Source: Tamlana sp. 2_MG-2023 (GTDB lineage: Bacteria > Bacteroidota > Bacteroidia > Flavobacteriales > Flavobacteriaceae). Taken from it: DNA of 64,000 nt. Location of the stretch: positions 310,001 through 374,000 of the forward strand of contig NZ_JAUOSF010000002.1 in the NCBI RefSeq assembly GCF_030548465.1, written 5' to 3'. Shown one piece after another: positions 1 to 7,706 of the stretch. Both the position numbers and the translations under genes were made by a program. Position 1 is the stretch's first letter. The number at the start of each line of letters is the position of its first letter. The notes under the pieces were generated by a model. It saw nothing but the letters and a program-made list of their open reading frames with translations, was not told where the DNA came from and did not search any database.

Positions 1-309
1 TTCTTTAAAGGCCATTTTCCAGGAGCACCGGTAATGCCAGGCGTATTAATATGTGAAGCCATGGCACAAACAGGAGGCATACTCGTTTTAAATACGGTAC
101 CAGACCCAGAAAATTATTTAACCTTTTTCATGAAAATGGATAATGTTAAATTTAAGCAAAAGGTGGTTCCAGGTGACACTTTAATCTTCAAATGTTCGTT
201 AATTACACCAATTCGTCGTGGAATTTGTCATATGCAAGGTTATGCTTATGCAAACGGTAAGCTTTGTGCAGAAGCAGAATTAATGGCACAAATTTCTAAA
301 GTAAAATAA
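1..309 (+). CDS. lpxC-fabZ: LpxC-FabZ fusion, C-terminal FabZ part (5' partial)
   Basis: The frame is open from base 1 and reads FFKGHFPGAPVMPG, the catalytic-His motif of FabZ 3-hydroxyacyl-ACP dehydratases, followed by EAMAQTGG with the catalytic Glu. It is a hotdog-fold enzyme that dehydrates 3-hydroxyacyl-ACP in fatty acid synthesis. In Bacteroidetes this domain is normally the C-terminal half of a single protein whose N-terminal half is LpxC, the UDP-3-O-acyl-GlcNAc deacetylase of lipid A synthesis. Only about 102 residues are visible and the rest lies outside the window, so the fusion is inferred from the family and from lpxA three bases downstream. The Met at base 34 is internal and is not the start. 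Confidence 0.9.
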   Translation, partial: FFKGHFPGAPVMPGVLICEAMAQTGGILVLNTVPDPENYLTFFMKMDNVKFKQKVVPGDTLIFKCSLITPIRRGICHMQGYAYANGKLCAEAELMAQISKVK

Positions 310-312
310 ATT

Positions 313-1098
313 ATGAATCAACCTTTGGCATATGTGCACCCAGGTGCAAAAATTGCAAAAAACGTTGTAATAGAACCTTTCGCAACCATTCACAATAACG
401 TGATTATTGGCGAGGGCAGTTGGATAGGAAGCAATGTTACCATAATGGAAGGTGCTCGAATTGGTAAGAACTGTAATATATTTCCAGGTTCAGTGATTTC
501 AGCTGTTCCTCAAGACTTAAAATACAATGATGAAGATACCACGGTTGAAATTGGAAACAATGTAACCATTAGAGAGTGTGTGACTATCAATAGAGGAACA
601 ACCGACAAAATGAAAACTGTGGTTGGTGATAATTGTTTAATTATGGCATATTGCCATATTGCACACGATTGTGTGGTGGGAAGCAACTGTATTTTTTCTA
701 ACAATAGCACCTTAGCAGGACACATTTCTGTTGGTGATTATGTTGTTTTAGCTGGTATGACAGCTGTTCATCAATTTGTATCTATTGGTAATCATGCTTT
801 TGTTACAGGAGGTTCTTTAGTAAGAAAAGATGTTCCGCCATTCGTTAAAGCAGCTCGTGAGCCTTTATCTTATGTGGGAATTAATTCGGTAGGACTAAGA
901 CGTAGAGGATTTACAACAGATAAAATTAGAGAAGTTCAAGATATTTATAGAATTCTCTATCAGAAAAATTATAACAATACGCAGGCTGCAGAAATTATAG
1001 AAGCAGAAATGGAGGCAACTCCAGAGCGTGATGAGATTCTTCAATTTATTAAGAATTCACATCGAGGCATTATGAAAGGATATTTTAAATCAAATTAA
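313..1098 (+). CDS. lpxA: Acyl-ACP--UDP-N-acetylglucosamine O-acyltransferase LpxA
   Basis: LpxA catalyses the first step of lipid A synthesis, transferring a 3-hydroxyacyl chain from ACP to UDP-GlcNAc in the cytoplasm. The 261 residues match the usual length. Residues 1 to about 190 show hexapeptide repeats of the left-handed beta-helix type (for example IGEGSWIGSNVTI). The catalytic His of the motif CHIAHDC lies near residue 118. The alpha-helical C-terminal domain follows from about residue 195 (GINSVGLRRRGF). The gene starts three bases after the lpxC-fabZ stop and ends four bases before efp, so it sits inside an operon that couples lipid A and fatty acid synthesis. Confidence 0.96.
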   Translation: MNQPLAYVHPGAKIAKNVVIEPFATIHNNVIIGEGSWIGSNVTIMEGARIGKNCNIFPGSVISAVPQDLKYNDEDTTVEIGNNVTIRECVTINRGTTDKMKTVVGDNCLIMAYCHIAHDCVVGSNCIFSNNSTLAGHISVGDYVVLAGMTAVHQFVSIGNHAFVTGGSLVRKDVPPFVKAAREPLSYVGINSVGLRRRGFTTDKIREVQDIYRILYQKNYNNTQAAEIIEAEMEATPERDEILQFIKNSHRGIMKGYFKSN

Positions 1099-1102
1099 AT
1101 AA

Positions 1103-1669
1103 ATGGCAACTACATCGGATATTAGAAACGGATTATGTATAAGGTATAATCACGATATTTATAAAATTATTGAATTTTTACACGTAAAACCAGGGAAAGG
1201 TCCTGCTTTTGTAAGAACAAAACTTAAAAGTGTTACTAATGGGAAAGTTATAGATAATACTTTTTCCGCTGGACACAAATTAGAAGACGTTCGTGTTGAA
1301 ACTCATAAATTTCAATTTTTATACAATGATGGGGAGTATTATCACTTCATGAATACTGAAGACTATACCCAAATTCAATTAGTTGAAGCTGCATTAGATA
1401 ATCCAGGTTTAATGAAAGAAGGCGAAGTGGTTACAGTGATTATTAATTCTGAAGATAATGCACCGCTTTCTGTTGAAATGCCTGCTAGTGTTATTTTAGA
1501 AATTACAGCTACCGAGCCTGGCGTAAAAGGAAACACAGCAACAAACGCTACAAAACCTGCTACTGTTGAAACTGGTGCTACTGTAAACGTGCCACTTTTT
1601 ATCAATGAAGGTGATAAAATTAAGGTAGAGACAGACAAAGGAACTTACAAAGAACGCGTTAAAGAATAA
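1103..1669 (+). CDS. efp: Translation elongation factor P
   Basis: EF-P binds ribosomes stalled at proline stretches and promotes peptide-bond formation. The 188 residues have the three-domain EF-P layout. Near residues 29-34 the loop KPGKGP carries the lysine (about K32) that is the usual modification site. The C-terminal OB domain ends with the typical TDKGTYKERVKE. The gene lies four bases after lpxA and six before the lpxD-like gene, so this translation factor is probably transcribed with lipid A genes. That linkage is often seen in Bacteroidetes. No modification enzyme gene (epmA or epmB) is in this window. Confidence 0.96.
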   Translation: MATTSDIRNGLCIRYNHDIYKIIEFLHVKPGKGPAFVRTKLKSVTNGKVIDNTFSAGHKLEDVRVETHKFQFLYNDGEYYHFMNTEDYTQIQLVEAALDNPGLMKEGEVVTVIINSEDNAPLSVEMPASVILEITATEPGVKGNTATNATKPATVETGATVNVPLFINEGDKIKVETDKGTYKERVKE

Positions 1670-1675
1670 CACACT

Positions 1676-2617
1676 TTGAAGTTTCAAAATCCACACTCCT
1701 TAAGTCAAATTGCAGATTTAATTCAATGCGAATTTATTGGTAATCCGGATTTTCCTGTTCTAGGTATGAATGAAATTCATGTGGTTGAACCAGGGGATAT
1801 CGTATTTGTGGATCATCCGAAATATTATAATAAAGCTTTGGAATCGGCTGCTACTATTGTTTTAATAAACAAAAAATTAGATTGTCCTGAAGGGAAGGCT
1901 TTGCTTATAAGTGACGATCCGTTTAGAGATTTCAATAAATTAACACAACATTTTAAGCCGTTTAGAGCTTCAAATGCTGCCATTTCAGACTCTGCTATAA
2001 TTGGTAAAAATACTGTTATTCAGCCCAACTGTTTCATTGGAAATAATGTAGTGATAGGTGATCATTGTATCATTCATTCCAACGTAAGTATTTATGATGA
2101 TGCTATTATTGGTGACCATGTAACGATTCATTCGGGAACTGTTTTAGGGGCTAATGCCTTTTATTACAAAAACCGTCCTGAAGGCTATGATCAACTTAAA
2201 TCAGGTGGTCGAGTCGTGGTTGAAAACCATGTAGATATTGGTGCCGCATGTACCATTGATCGTGGTGTAACAGGAGATACAACCATAGGTGAAGGATCAA
2301 AGTTGGATAATCAAATACAAATTGGACATGATACGGTTATTGGTAAGAAGTGTTTAATCGCTTCACAGGTTGGTATCGCTGGCTGTGTGATTATTGAAGA
2401 CGAAGTGACTATATGGGGGCAGGTAGGTTGTACTAGTGGTATTACAATTGGTAAAAAAGCTGTAGTGCAAGCCCAATCAGGAATTAGTAAATCTTTACCA
2501 GGAGGAAAGGTTTATTTTGGTTCTCCTGCCGAGGAAGTTCGTGTTAAACTCAAGGAATTGGCAGCGATACGTCAGATTCCAAAAATATTAGAGATTCTCA
2601 AATCAAAAAAACTGTAA
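1676..2617 (+). CDS. lpxD: LpxD-like UDP-3-O-acyl-glucosamine N-acyltransferase
   Basis: The 313 residues have an N-terminal LpxD-type uridine-binding region (about 1-100) followed by left-handed beta-helix hexapeptide repeats. The segment ENHVDIGAACTIDRG and a His near residue 218 in QIQIGHD match LpxD, where that His is catalytic. The predicted reaction is N-acylation of UDP-3-O-acyl-glucosamine, the third lipid A step. The usual LpxD stretch between the helix and IDRG is replaced by ANAFYYKNRPEGYDQ, so this looks like the second, divergent LpxD that many Bacteroidetes keep downstream of efp; its exact acyl specificity is open. The start is TTG at 1676, because no ATG lies near and the alignment begins at KFQNPHSL. 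Confidence 0.82.
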   Translation: MKFQNPHSLSQIADLIQCEFIGNPDFPVLGMNEIHVVEPGDIVFVDHPKYYNKALESAATIVLINKKLDCPEGKALLISDDPFRDFNKLTQHFKPFRASNAAISDSAIIGKNTVIQPNCFIGNNVVIGDHCIIHSNVSIYDDAIIGDHVTIHSGTVLGANAFYYKNRPEGYDQLKSGGRVVVENHVDIGAACTIDRGVTGDTTIGEGSKLDNQIQIGHDTVIGKKCLIASQVGIAGCVIIEDEVTIWGQVGCTSGITIGKKAVVQAQSGISKSLPGGKVYFGSPAEEVRVKLKELAAIRQIPKILEILKSKKL

Positions 2618-2645
2618 TTTTCTATAAAAAGTTAATTCAAAAAAT

Positions 2646-2653
2646 TACATTTG
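2646..2653 (+). promoter_or_regulatory. Putative -7 box before sucD
   Basis: TACATTTG fits the Bacteroidetes -7 consensus TAnnTTTG and lies 33 bases before the sucD start. No clear -33 TTG element is seen at the usual distance, so this is a moderate call. Confidence 0.45.
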
Positions 2654-2685
2654 TTTTTTAATATATTAACAATTAATTATCACTT

Positions 2686-3558
2686 ATGAGTGTTTTAGTA
2701 AATAAAGATTCAAAAATTATTGTTCAAGGATTCACGGGTAGTGAAGGTACTTTCCACGCTAGCCAAATGATTGAATACGGAACCAACGTTGTTGGTGGTG
2801 TTACTCCAGGTAAAGGAGGGCAAAAACATTTAGATAAACCTGTTTTCAATACGGTATTAGAAGCTGTTGAACAAGTAGGAGCAGATACTACTATCATTTT
2901 TGTACCGCCAGCTTTTGCTGCTGATGCTATTATGGAAGCTGCTGATGCTGGAATTAAAGTGATAATTACTATTACAGAAGGAATTCCTGTAGCAGATATG
3001 ATTACTGCTTCAAGTTATATTAAAGGAAAAGATTGTCGCTTAATTGGCCCTAACTGTCCAGGTGTTATTACTCCAGGAGAAGCTAAAGTTGGTATTATGC
3101 CAGGTTTCGTTTTCAAGCAAGGTAAAGTAGGTATTGTTTCTAAATCAGGAACTTTAACTTATGAAGCAGCTGATCAAGTTGTAAAACAAGGTTTAGGAAT
3201 TACAACAGCTATTGGTATTGGTGGAGATCCTATCATTGGAACAACAACAAAAGAAGCTGTTGAGTTATTAATTAACGATCCAGAAACTGAAGCTGTAGTT
3301 ATGATTGGTGAAATTGGAGGACAATTAGAAGCTGATGCTGCTAACTGGTACAAAGCTAGTGGAAGTAAAAAACCTGTAGTAGGATTTATTGCTGGTGAAA
3401 CAGCTCCTGCTGGTCGTACAATGGGGCACGCAGGTGCTATTGTAGGTGGTAGTGATGATACGGCACAAGCTAAAAAAGCAATTATGAGAGAGTGTGGTAT
3501 TCATGTAGTAGATTCTCCAGCTGAAATCGGTAAGAAAATTGCTGAAGTTTTAGGATAA
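2686..3558 (+). CDS. sucD: Succinyl-CoA synthetase alpha subunit
   Basis: SucD is the CoA-binding, phosphohistidine-carrying subunit of succinyl-CoA synthetase in the TCA cycle. It interconverts succinyl-CoA and succinate with nucleotide phosphorylation. The 290-residue protein has the N-terminal CoA-binding Rossmann domain ([10 protein letters not shown]), the motif [10 protein letters not shown], and the active-site His near residue 248 in [13 protein letters not shown]. Length is standard. The beta subunit gene sucC is not next to it, a separation common in Bacteroidetes. Its own promoter and a downstream terminator suggest a single-gene transcript. Confidence 0.97.
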   Translation: MSVLVNKDSKIIVQGFTGSEGTFHASQMIEYGTNVVGGVTPGKGGQKHLDKPVFNTVLEAVEQVGADTTIIFVPPAFAADAIMEAADAGIKVIITITEGIPVADMITASSYIKGKDCRLIGPNCPGVITPGEAKVGIMPGFVFKQGKVGIVSKSGTLTYEAADQVVKQGLGITTAIGIGGDPIIGTTTKEAVELLINDPETEAVVMIGEIGGQLEADAANWYKASGSKKPVVGFIAGETAPAGRTMGHAGAIVGGSDDTAQAKKAIMRECGIHVVDSPAEIGKKIAEVLG

Positions 3559-3579
3559 TACATAAATCAAATACGATTA

Positions 3580-3608
3580 AACCTTGCAAATCTTTGTGAG
3601 GTTTTTTT
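3580..3608 (+). terminator. Intrinsic terminator after sucD
   Basis: An 11-pair stem (3580-3590 with 3593-3603, two G-U pairs; the tip must open to form a loop) is followed by a run of T. It lies 22 bases after the sucD stop. Confidence 0.75.
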
Positions 3609-3609
3609 A

Positions 3610-3638
3610 TTTGAAGCCATTTGTATTTCCTATATTTG
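3610..3638 (+). promoter_or_regulatory. Putative promoter of fabG
   Basis: TTTG at 3610-3613 and TATATTTG at 3631-3638 are 17 bases apart, close to the Bacteroidetes -33/-7 arrangement. This gives a 5' leader of roughly 105 bases before fabG. Confidence 0.5.
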
Positions 3639-3749
3639 AAGTTAACACAGAAATTATTAAAAAAGATAATTTGCTGTAATCTGAAACCTGTTATTTTTAT
3701 ATAATAAATAGTTTTTCACTGGATTACAGAGATTTTAAAATTATAAATA

Positions 3750-4496
3750 ATGAAACTATTAGAAGGTAAAACAGCCATTGTAACTGGTGCTAGTCGTGGC
3801 ATTGGTAAAGGAATAGCTCAAGTTTTTGCGGCTCAAGGAGCGAATGTCGCGTTTACATACAGTTCGTCTGTTGATGCAGCAAATGCATTAGAAAAAGAAT
3901 TAATTGCTTTAGGTGTAAAAGCAAAAGGATATAAAAGCAACGCAGCAAGTTTTGAGGAAGCTCAAACTTTGGCTGCAGATGTGGTTAAAGAATTTGGATC
4001 TATAGATATTCTAGTGAACAATGCTGGAATTACTAAAGACAATCTATTAATGCGTATTTCTGAAGAAGATTTCGACACTGTTATTGAGGTGAATTTAAAG
4101 TCTGTATTCAACATGACTAAAGCTGTTCAACGTACCATGTTGAAACAACGAAAAGGATCTATCATTAACATGAGTTCTGTAGTTGGTGTTAAAGGAAATG
4201 CTGGTCAAACAAACTATGCAGCATCTAAGGCTGGAATTATAGGTTTTTCTAAATCTGTAGCTTTAGAATTAGGTTCAAGAAATATTAGAAGTAACGTCGT
4301 TGCTCCAGGTTTTATCGAAACAGAAATGACAGCAAAATTAGATGAAGCTGTTGTTGATGGTTGGAGAGCTGGAATTCCATTAAAACGTGGTGGTACACCT
4401 GAAGATATCGCTAACGTTTGTGTGTTTTTAGGAAGTGATATGAGTGCATACATTACCGGACAAACACTAAACGTTGATGGTGGTATGTTAACTTAA
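3750..4496 (+). CDS. fabG: 3-oxoacyl-ACP reductase FabG
   Basis: FabG is an NADPH-dependent short-chain dehydrogenase that reduces 3-oxoacyl-ACP in fatty acid elongation. The 248 residues contain the cofactor motif TGASRGIG (12-19), NNAG (90-93), the catalytic Ser near 142, and YAASK with Tyr156 and Lys160. The C-terminal VDGGMLT is typical of FabG. Length and motifs fit FabG better than other SDRs. It stands between sucD and a membrane VWA protein and appears to have its own promoter. Confidence 0.93.
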   Translation: MKLLEGKTAIVTGASRGIGKGIAQVFAAQGANVAFTYSSSVDAANALEKELIALGVKAKGYKSNAASFEEAQTLAADVVKEFGSIDILVNNAGITKDNLLMRISEEDFDTVIEVNLKSVFNMTKAVQRTMLKQRKGSIINMSSVVGVKGNAGQTNYAASKAGIIGFSKSVALELGSRNIRSNVVAPGFIETEMTAKLDEAVVDGWRAGIPLKRGGTPEDIANVCVFLGSDMSAYITGQTLNVDGGMLT

Positions 4497-4518
4497 AAAA
4501 TAACTTCTTGTACTTTTA

Positions 4519-6552
4519 ATGAGTTCAGAAACATTATTATACATAATACTTGCTGGAATTATAGCGCTACTCTTAGCGCTATTTCAGTATTTTAGAAAAG
4601 GGAAAAACATGTCTAAATTGAACATGTTTTTTTCTTTTTTAAGGTTTATTTCTATTTTTTCCATTTTATTGCTCATTATCAATCCTAGTTTTGAGCAAAT
4701 TCAATTATCTGTTGAAAAACCAAATCTTGTGGTTGCTATAGATAATTCTACTTCCGTAAAGCACTTGAAACAAACTAATCAAGCTAATGAGTTTGTTGAA
4801 GGTATTAAAAATAATAAGGCATTAAATGAAAAATTTAATGTTGACTTCTATACGTTTGGTGAACAATTAAAGGTGCTTGATTCGGTGAGTTTTTCTGAAA
4901 AGCAAACCAATATCCACAAGGCTTTTAAGCAATTATCTCAAGTATATAAGCAAACCCAATCCCCAACGATTTTGATTACAGATGGGAACCAAACTTATGG
5001 TAACGATTATCAGTTTATAAATAGCTTTTATAAACACCCCATTTATCCGGTTATATTAGGAGATACGGTGCGTTATACAGATTTAAAAATTCAGCAATTA
5101 AATGTTAATCGCTATGCTTATTTAAAAAATGAATTTCCTGTAGAGACGATTGTCGTTTATAAAGGTCATAATGATGTGAATTCTAAATTCGTGGTTTCAA
5201 ATAATAGTGGAGTTGTTTTCTCAAAAGTTCTTAAATTTTCTAAGGATGATAATTCCAAGATTATGCATTTTACTATACCTGCAAGCAGGGTAGGTGTTAG
5301 TAAATATAAAGCTGAAATCAGGCCTTTAAATAATGAGAAAAACATCATAAATAACGCTAAAAACTTTGCGGTTGAAGTCGTAAACCAAAAAACTAATATC
5401 GCTATTGTTAGTGATTTTTCGCATCCAGATATTGGGGCGCTTAAAAAAAGTATTGAAAGTAATGAACAACGTTTCGTTTCCATTTTAAAACCTAACGAGG
5501 TTATTTCTCAAATAAATGATTTTCAGTTGTTTATATTGTATCAGCCAAACAATAGGTTTAAAATAATTTTTAATGAGTTTAAAGCTTTAAACAAAAATCA
5601 TTTTACGATTATTGGGGCGAAAACTAACTTGAATTTCATTAATAATAGTTTGGAAAACTATCAGCATGATATTACTAATCAGAAAGAAGATTATCAAGCT
5701 GAATTAAACACTAAATACAACCCATTTATAATAGAAGATATAGGATTTGAATCCTTTCCTCCGTTACATTCTAATTACGGGAGTATCCATTTTGATCACC
5801 CTATAGATGTTATTTTAAATAAAACGGTTCATGGTGTTTTAACTAACGAACCGCTGCTTCTTACCTTTGAAAATAATGGCAGACGAGAAGCATTGTTATT
5901 AGGAGAAAATATTTGGCAATGGCGCGCTCATAGTTATTTACAAAACCAATCGTTTCATGAGTTTGATGATTTTGTTGGGAAATTAGTGCAGTATTTAGCT
6001 TCAAATAAGCAAAAAAGTAGATTAAATGTAGATTTTCAATCATTTTACGATGGAAACAATCATGTAATAATTAAAGCAGAGTATTTTGATAAAAACTATG
6101 TGTTTGATGCCAGAGAAACACTTGAAATAGCGGTTACTGAAAAAGAATCAAAAACTCAGAAAACCTTTCCTTTAATTTTAAAAAACAATCATTTTGAAGT
6201 AGATTTAAGTGGTTTAGAGCCTTCGGTATATGATTTCACTTTAAAAGCTAAAAATGGAAACGTTTCACAGTCAGGAAGTTTTGAAATATTAGAGTACAAT
6301 GTGGAGCAACAATTTTTAAACGCCAATGTTTCAAAATTAGAACAATTAGCAGTAAATAGTTCTGGAACACCTTATTTTATTACTAATTCTTCAGGAATAT
6401 TTAACGAATTATTGGGAGATACCCGCTATATCCCAGTACAGAAAAGTAGTAGAAATACCATACCTTTGATAGATTGGAAATACTTATTAGCTATCATTGC
6501 TTTAAGCCTTGGAATCGAGTGGTTTTTAAGAAAATATAACGGATTAATTTAA
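4519..6552 (+). CDS. Membrane protein with von Willebrand factor A-like domain
   Basis: The 677-residue protein has two N-terminal membrane segments (about 5-26 and 34-54) and one near the C-terminus (about 653-670). That topology places a large middle part on one side of the membrane, probably the periplasm. Residues about 68-190 look like a VWA domain with an intact metal site, DNSTS (DxSxS type), and the later ITDGNQT. The rest is beta-rich without a recognised domain. It resembles conserved Bacteroidetes proteins of unknown function related to BatA-type aerotolerance proteins. It lies 22 bases after fabG and 16 before the SPFH gene, so it may be co-transcribed with both. Confidence 0.8.
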   Translation: MSSETLLYIILAGIIALLLALFQYFRKGKNMSKLNMFFSFLRFISIFSILLLIINPSFEQIQLSVEKPNLVVAIDNSTSVKHLKQTNQANEFVEGIKNNKALNEKFNVDFYTFGEQLKVLDSVSFSEKQTNIHKAFKQLSQVYKQTQSPTILITDGNQTYGNDYQFINSFYKHPIYPVILGDTVRYTDLKIQQLNVNRYAYLKNEFPVETIVVYKGHNDVNSKFVVSNNSGVVFSKVLKFSKDDNSKIMHFTIPASRVGVSKYKAEIRPLNNEKNIINNAKNFAVEVVNQKTNIAIVSDFSHPDIGALKKSIESNEQRFVSILKPNEVISQINDFQLFILYQPNNRFKIIFNEFKALNKNHFTIIGAKTNLNFINNSLENYQHDITNQKEDYQAELNTKYNPFIIEDIGFESFPPLHSNYGSIHFDHPIDVILNKTVHGVLTNEPLLLTFENNGRREALLLGENIWQWRAHSYLQNQSFHEFDDFVGKLVQYLASNKQKSRLNVDFQSFYDGNNHVIIKAEYFDKNYVFDARETLEIAVTEKESKTQKTFPLILKNNHFEVDLSGLEPSVYDFTLKAKNGNVSQSGSFEILEYNVEQQFLNANVSKLEQLAVNSSGTPYFITNSSGIFNELLGDTRYIPVQKSSRNTIPLIDWKYLLAIIALSLGIEWFLRKYNGLI

Positions 6553-6568
6553 ATAAATAATTTATAGA

Positions 6569-7381
6569 ATGGACAAATTACCTAAAGTAGCATTACCTTT
6601 TATTATCGCAATCGTCGTACTGGTTGTAATCATTACAAAATCGGCAGTAACAATCGATTCTGGTCAAGCAGGCGTATTATATAAAACCTTTGGAGGTGGT
6701 GTAGTTACCGATGAAGCACCTATGGGAGAAGGCTTTCACATTGTTGCGCCTTGGAACAAAGTATATGTTTACGAAGTACGTCAAATGGAATTAACAGAGC
6801 GTATGAAAGTGCTTTCTTCTAACGGATTAGATATTCAGTTAGAAGCAACAGCTTGGTATATGCCAGAGTTTAAGGACTTAGGTAAATTACACCAAGAAAA
6901 AGGAGCGAATTATTTAGATCGTGTTTTAAAGCCAGCTATTCGTTCTGCAACTAGAAGTGTCGTTGGAAGATATACGCCAGAACAAATTTATTCATCTAAA
7001 AGAGACGCTATTCAAGCTGAAATTTTTGATGAAACTAAAAAAATTGTAGATGATCAATTCATCAATTTAGTTGAAGTTTTAGTACGTGACGTGACGTTGC
7101 CAACGGCTATTAAAGACGCTATTGAACGCAAATTAGGGCAGGAGCAAGAATCTTTAGAGTATGAATTTAGATTAGTAACTGCTGCTAAAGAAGCTGAAAA
7201 AGTAATTATCGAGGCGCAAGGTAAGGCAGATGCTAATAGAATTTTAAGTGCTTCTTTAACTGATAAAATTCTTCAAGATAAAGGTATCGAAGCAACTATT
7301 AAATTATCTGAATCACCAAATAGCAAGGTCGTTGTAATAGGTTCAGGAGATAGTGGTATGCCTATTATCTTAGGAAACTAA
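6569..7381 (+). CDS. Prohibitin-type SPFH/Band 7 membrane protein
   Basis: The 270-residue protein has one N-terminal membrane segment (about 6-26), then an SPFH/prohibitin domain (VTIDSGQAGVLYKTFGGGV onward) and a coiled-coil-prone Glu/Ala/Lys-rich region (about 190-235). Bacterial prohibitins form large membrane-anchored rings and often influence membrane proteases such as FtsH. That role is family knowledge and is not shown here. It follows the VWA membrane protein by 16 bases, so the two may act together at the membrane. Confidence 0.88.
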   Translation: MDKLPKVALPFIIAIVVLVVIITKSAVTIDSGQAGVLYKTFGGGVVTDEAPMGEGFHIVAPWNKVYVYEVRQMELTERMKVLSSNGLDIQLEATAWYMPEFKDLGKLHQEKGANYLDRVLKPAIRSATRSVVGRYTPEQIYSSKRDAIQAEIFDETKKIVDDQFINLVEVLVRDVTLPTAIKDAIERKLGQEQESLEYEFRLVTAAKEAEKVIIEAQGKADANRILSASLTDKILQDKGIEATIKLSESPNSKVVVIGSGDSGMPIILGN

Positions 7382-7405
7382 GCACTGCTAATTAAAAAAA
7401 TCAGT

Positions 7406-7428
7406 ATTTCTAAAGATCTGTTAGAAAT
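7406..7428 (+). terminator. Weak hairpin after the SPFH gene
   Basis: An 8-pair perfect stem (ATTTCTAA with TTAGAAAT) closes a 7-base loop 24 bases after the stop. The T content that follows is broken (tattgaatttta), so termination would be weak. Confidence 0.4.
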
Positions 7429-7466
7429 TATTGAATTTTATAGAATGAAAAATATAGATAATTTAA

Positions 7467-7493
7467 TTTGTTAAGAAAAGCTTCTTAAATTTG
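7467..7493 (+). promoter_or_regulatory. Putative promoter of the his operon
   Basis: TAAATTTG (7486-7493) matches the -7 consensus. A TTTG at 7467-7470 lies 15 bases upstream, shorter than the usual spacing of about 19. A perfect inverted repeat, TTAAGAAAAGCTTCTTAA (7471-7488), fills the spacer and overlaps the -7 box, so it could be an operator or a relic terminator stem. Confidence 0.5.
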
Positions 7494-7510
7494 GAATTAT
7501 CCATATAAAA

Positions 7511-7530
7511 TACTGATATTTGTATCAGTA
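7511..7530 (+). promoter_or_regulatory. Palindrome upstream of the his leader
   Basis: TACTGATATTTGTATCAGTA is a perfect 8-base inverted repeat around TTTG. It lies just after the putative transcription start and 12 bases before the leader ATG. It could be an operator or an RNA hairpin at the 5' end. A related palindrome occurs between hisF and hisIE. Confidence 0.5.
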
Positions 7531-7542
7531 AAAAATAAGATT

Positions 7543-7596
7543 ATGACCTTTATTCATTTACATCATCATTTCAAAATTTGCAATCAAGCGAAGTGA
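7543..7596 (+). CDS. hisL: Histidine operon leader peptide (predicted)
   Basis: This 17-residue frame reads MTFIHLHHHFKICNQAK and then stops. Four of five consecutive codons (residues 5-9) are His. It stands upstream of hisG and of an intrinsic terminator. It fits a leader peptide whose translation speed senses charged tRNA-His. When the ribosome stalls at the His codons, bases 7584-7590 would be free to pair with 7632-7638 and block the terminator; when it runs to the stop, those bases are covered and the terminator forms. The His run and the complementary bases are seen directly. Attenuation itself is inferred. The frame is too short for normal gene calling. Confidence 0.82.
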   Translation: MTFIHLHHHFKICNQAK

Positions 7597-7626
7597 GAAT
7601 GTATTGAGTAAATTTAAATATATTTT

Positions 7627-7663
7627 AAACCCGTTTGAGACAATCAAGCGGGTTTTTATTTTT
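7627..7663 (+). terminator. his attenuator terminator
   Basis: An 11-pair stem (7627-7637 with 7645-7655, one G-U pair) with a 7-base loop is followed by a T-rich tract, 43 bases before hisG. The 10-mer CAATCAAGCG occurs both here (7641-7650) and in the leader frame (7581-7590). The upstream copy can therefore compete for the 5' arm as an antiterminator. Confidence 0.85.
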
Positions 7664-7706
7664 AAAATGCCAACAAAAATTGTTTCAAACTCATAAAACC
7701 AATATA

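Noticed and set aside
510-725. 71-codon - strand frame inside lpxA
   Set aside because: It is a shadow of lpxA, with no family motif or start context, and lpxA is certain.
1375-1638. 87-codon - strand frame opposite efp
   Set aside because: Composition follows the efp codons in reverse, and there is no independent evidence.
7635-7706. Upstream ATG for hisG at 7635
   Set aside because: It lies inside the attenuator stem; the HisG family starts at MSKLRIAVQ, 24 codons later.
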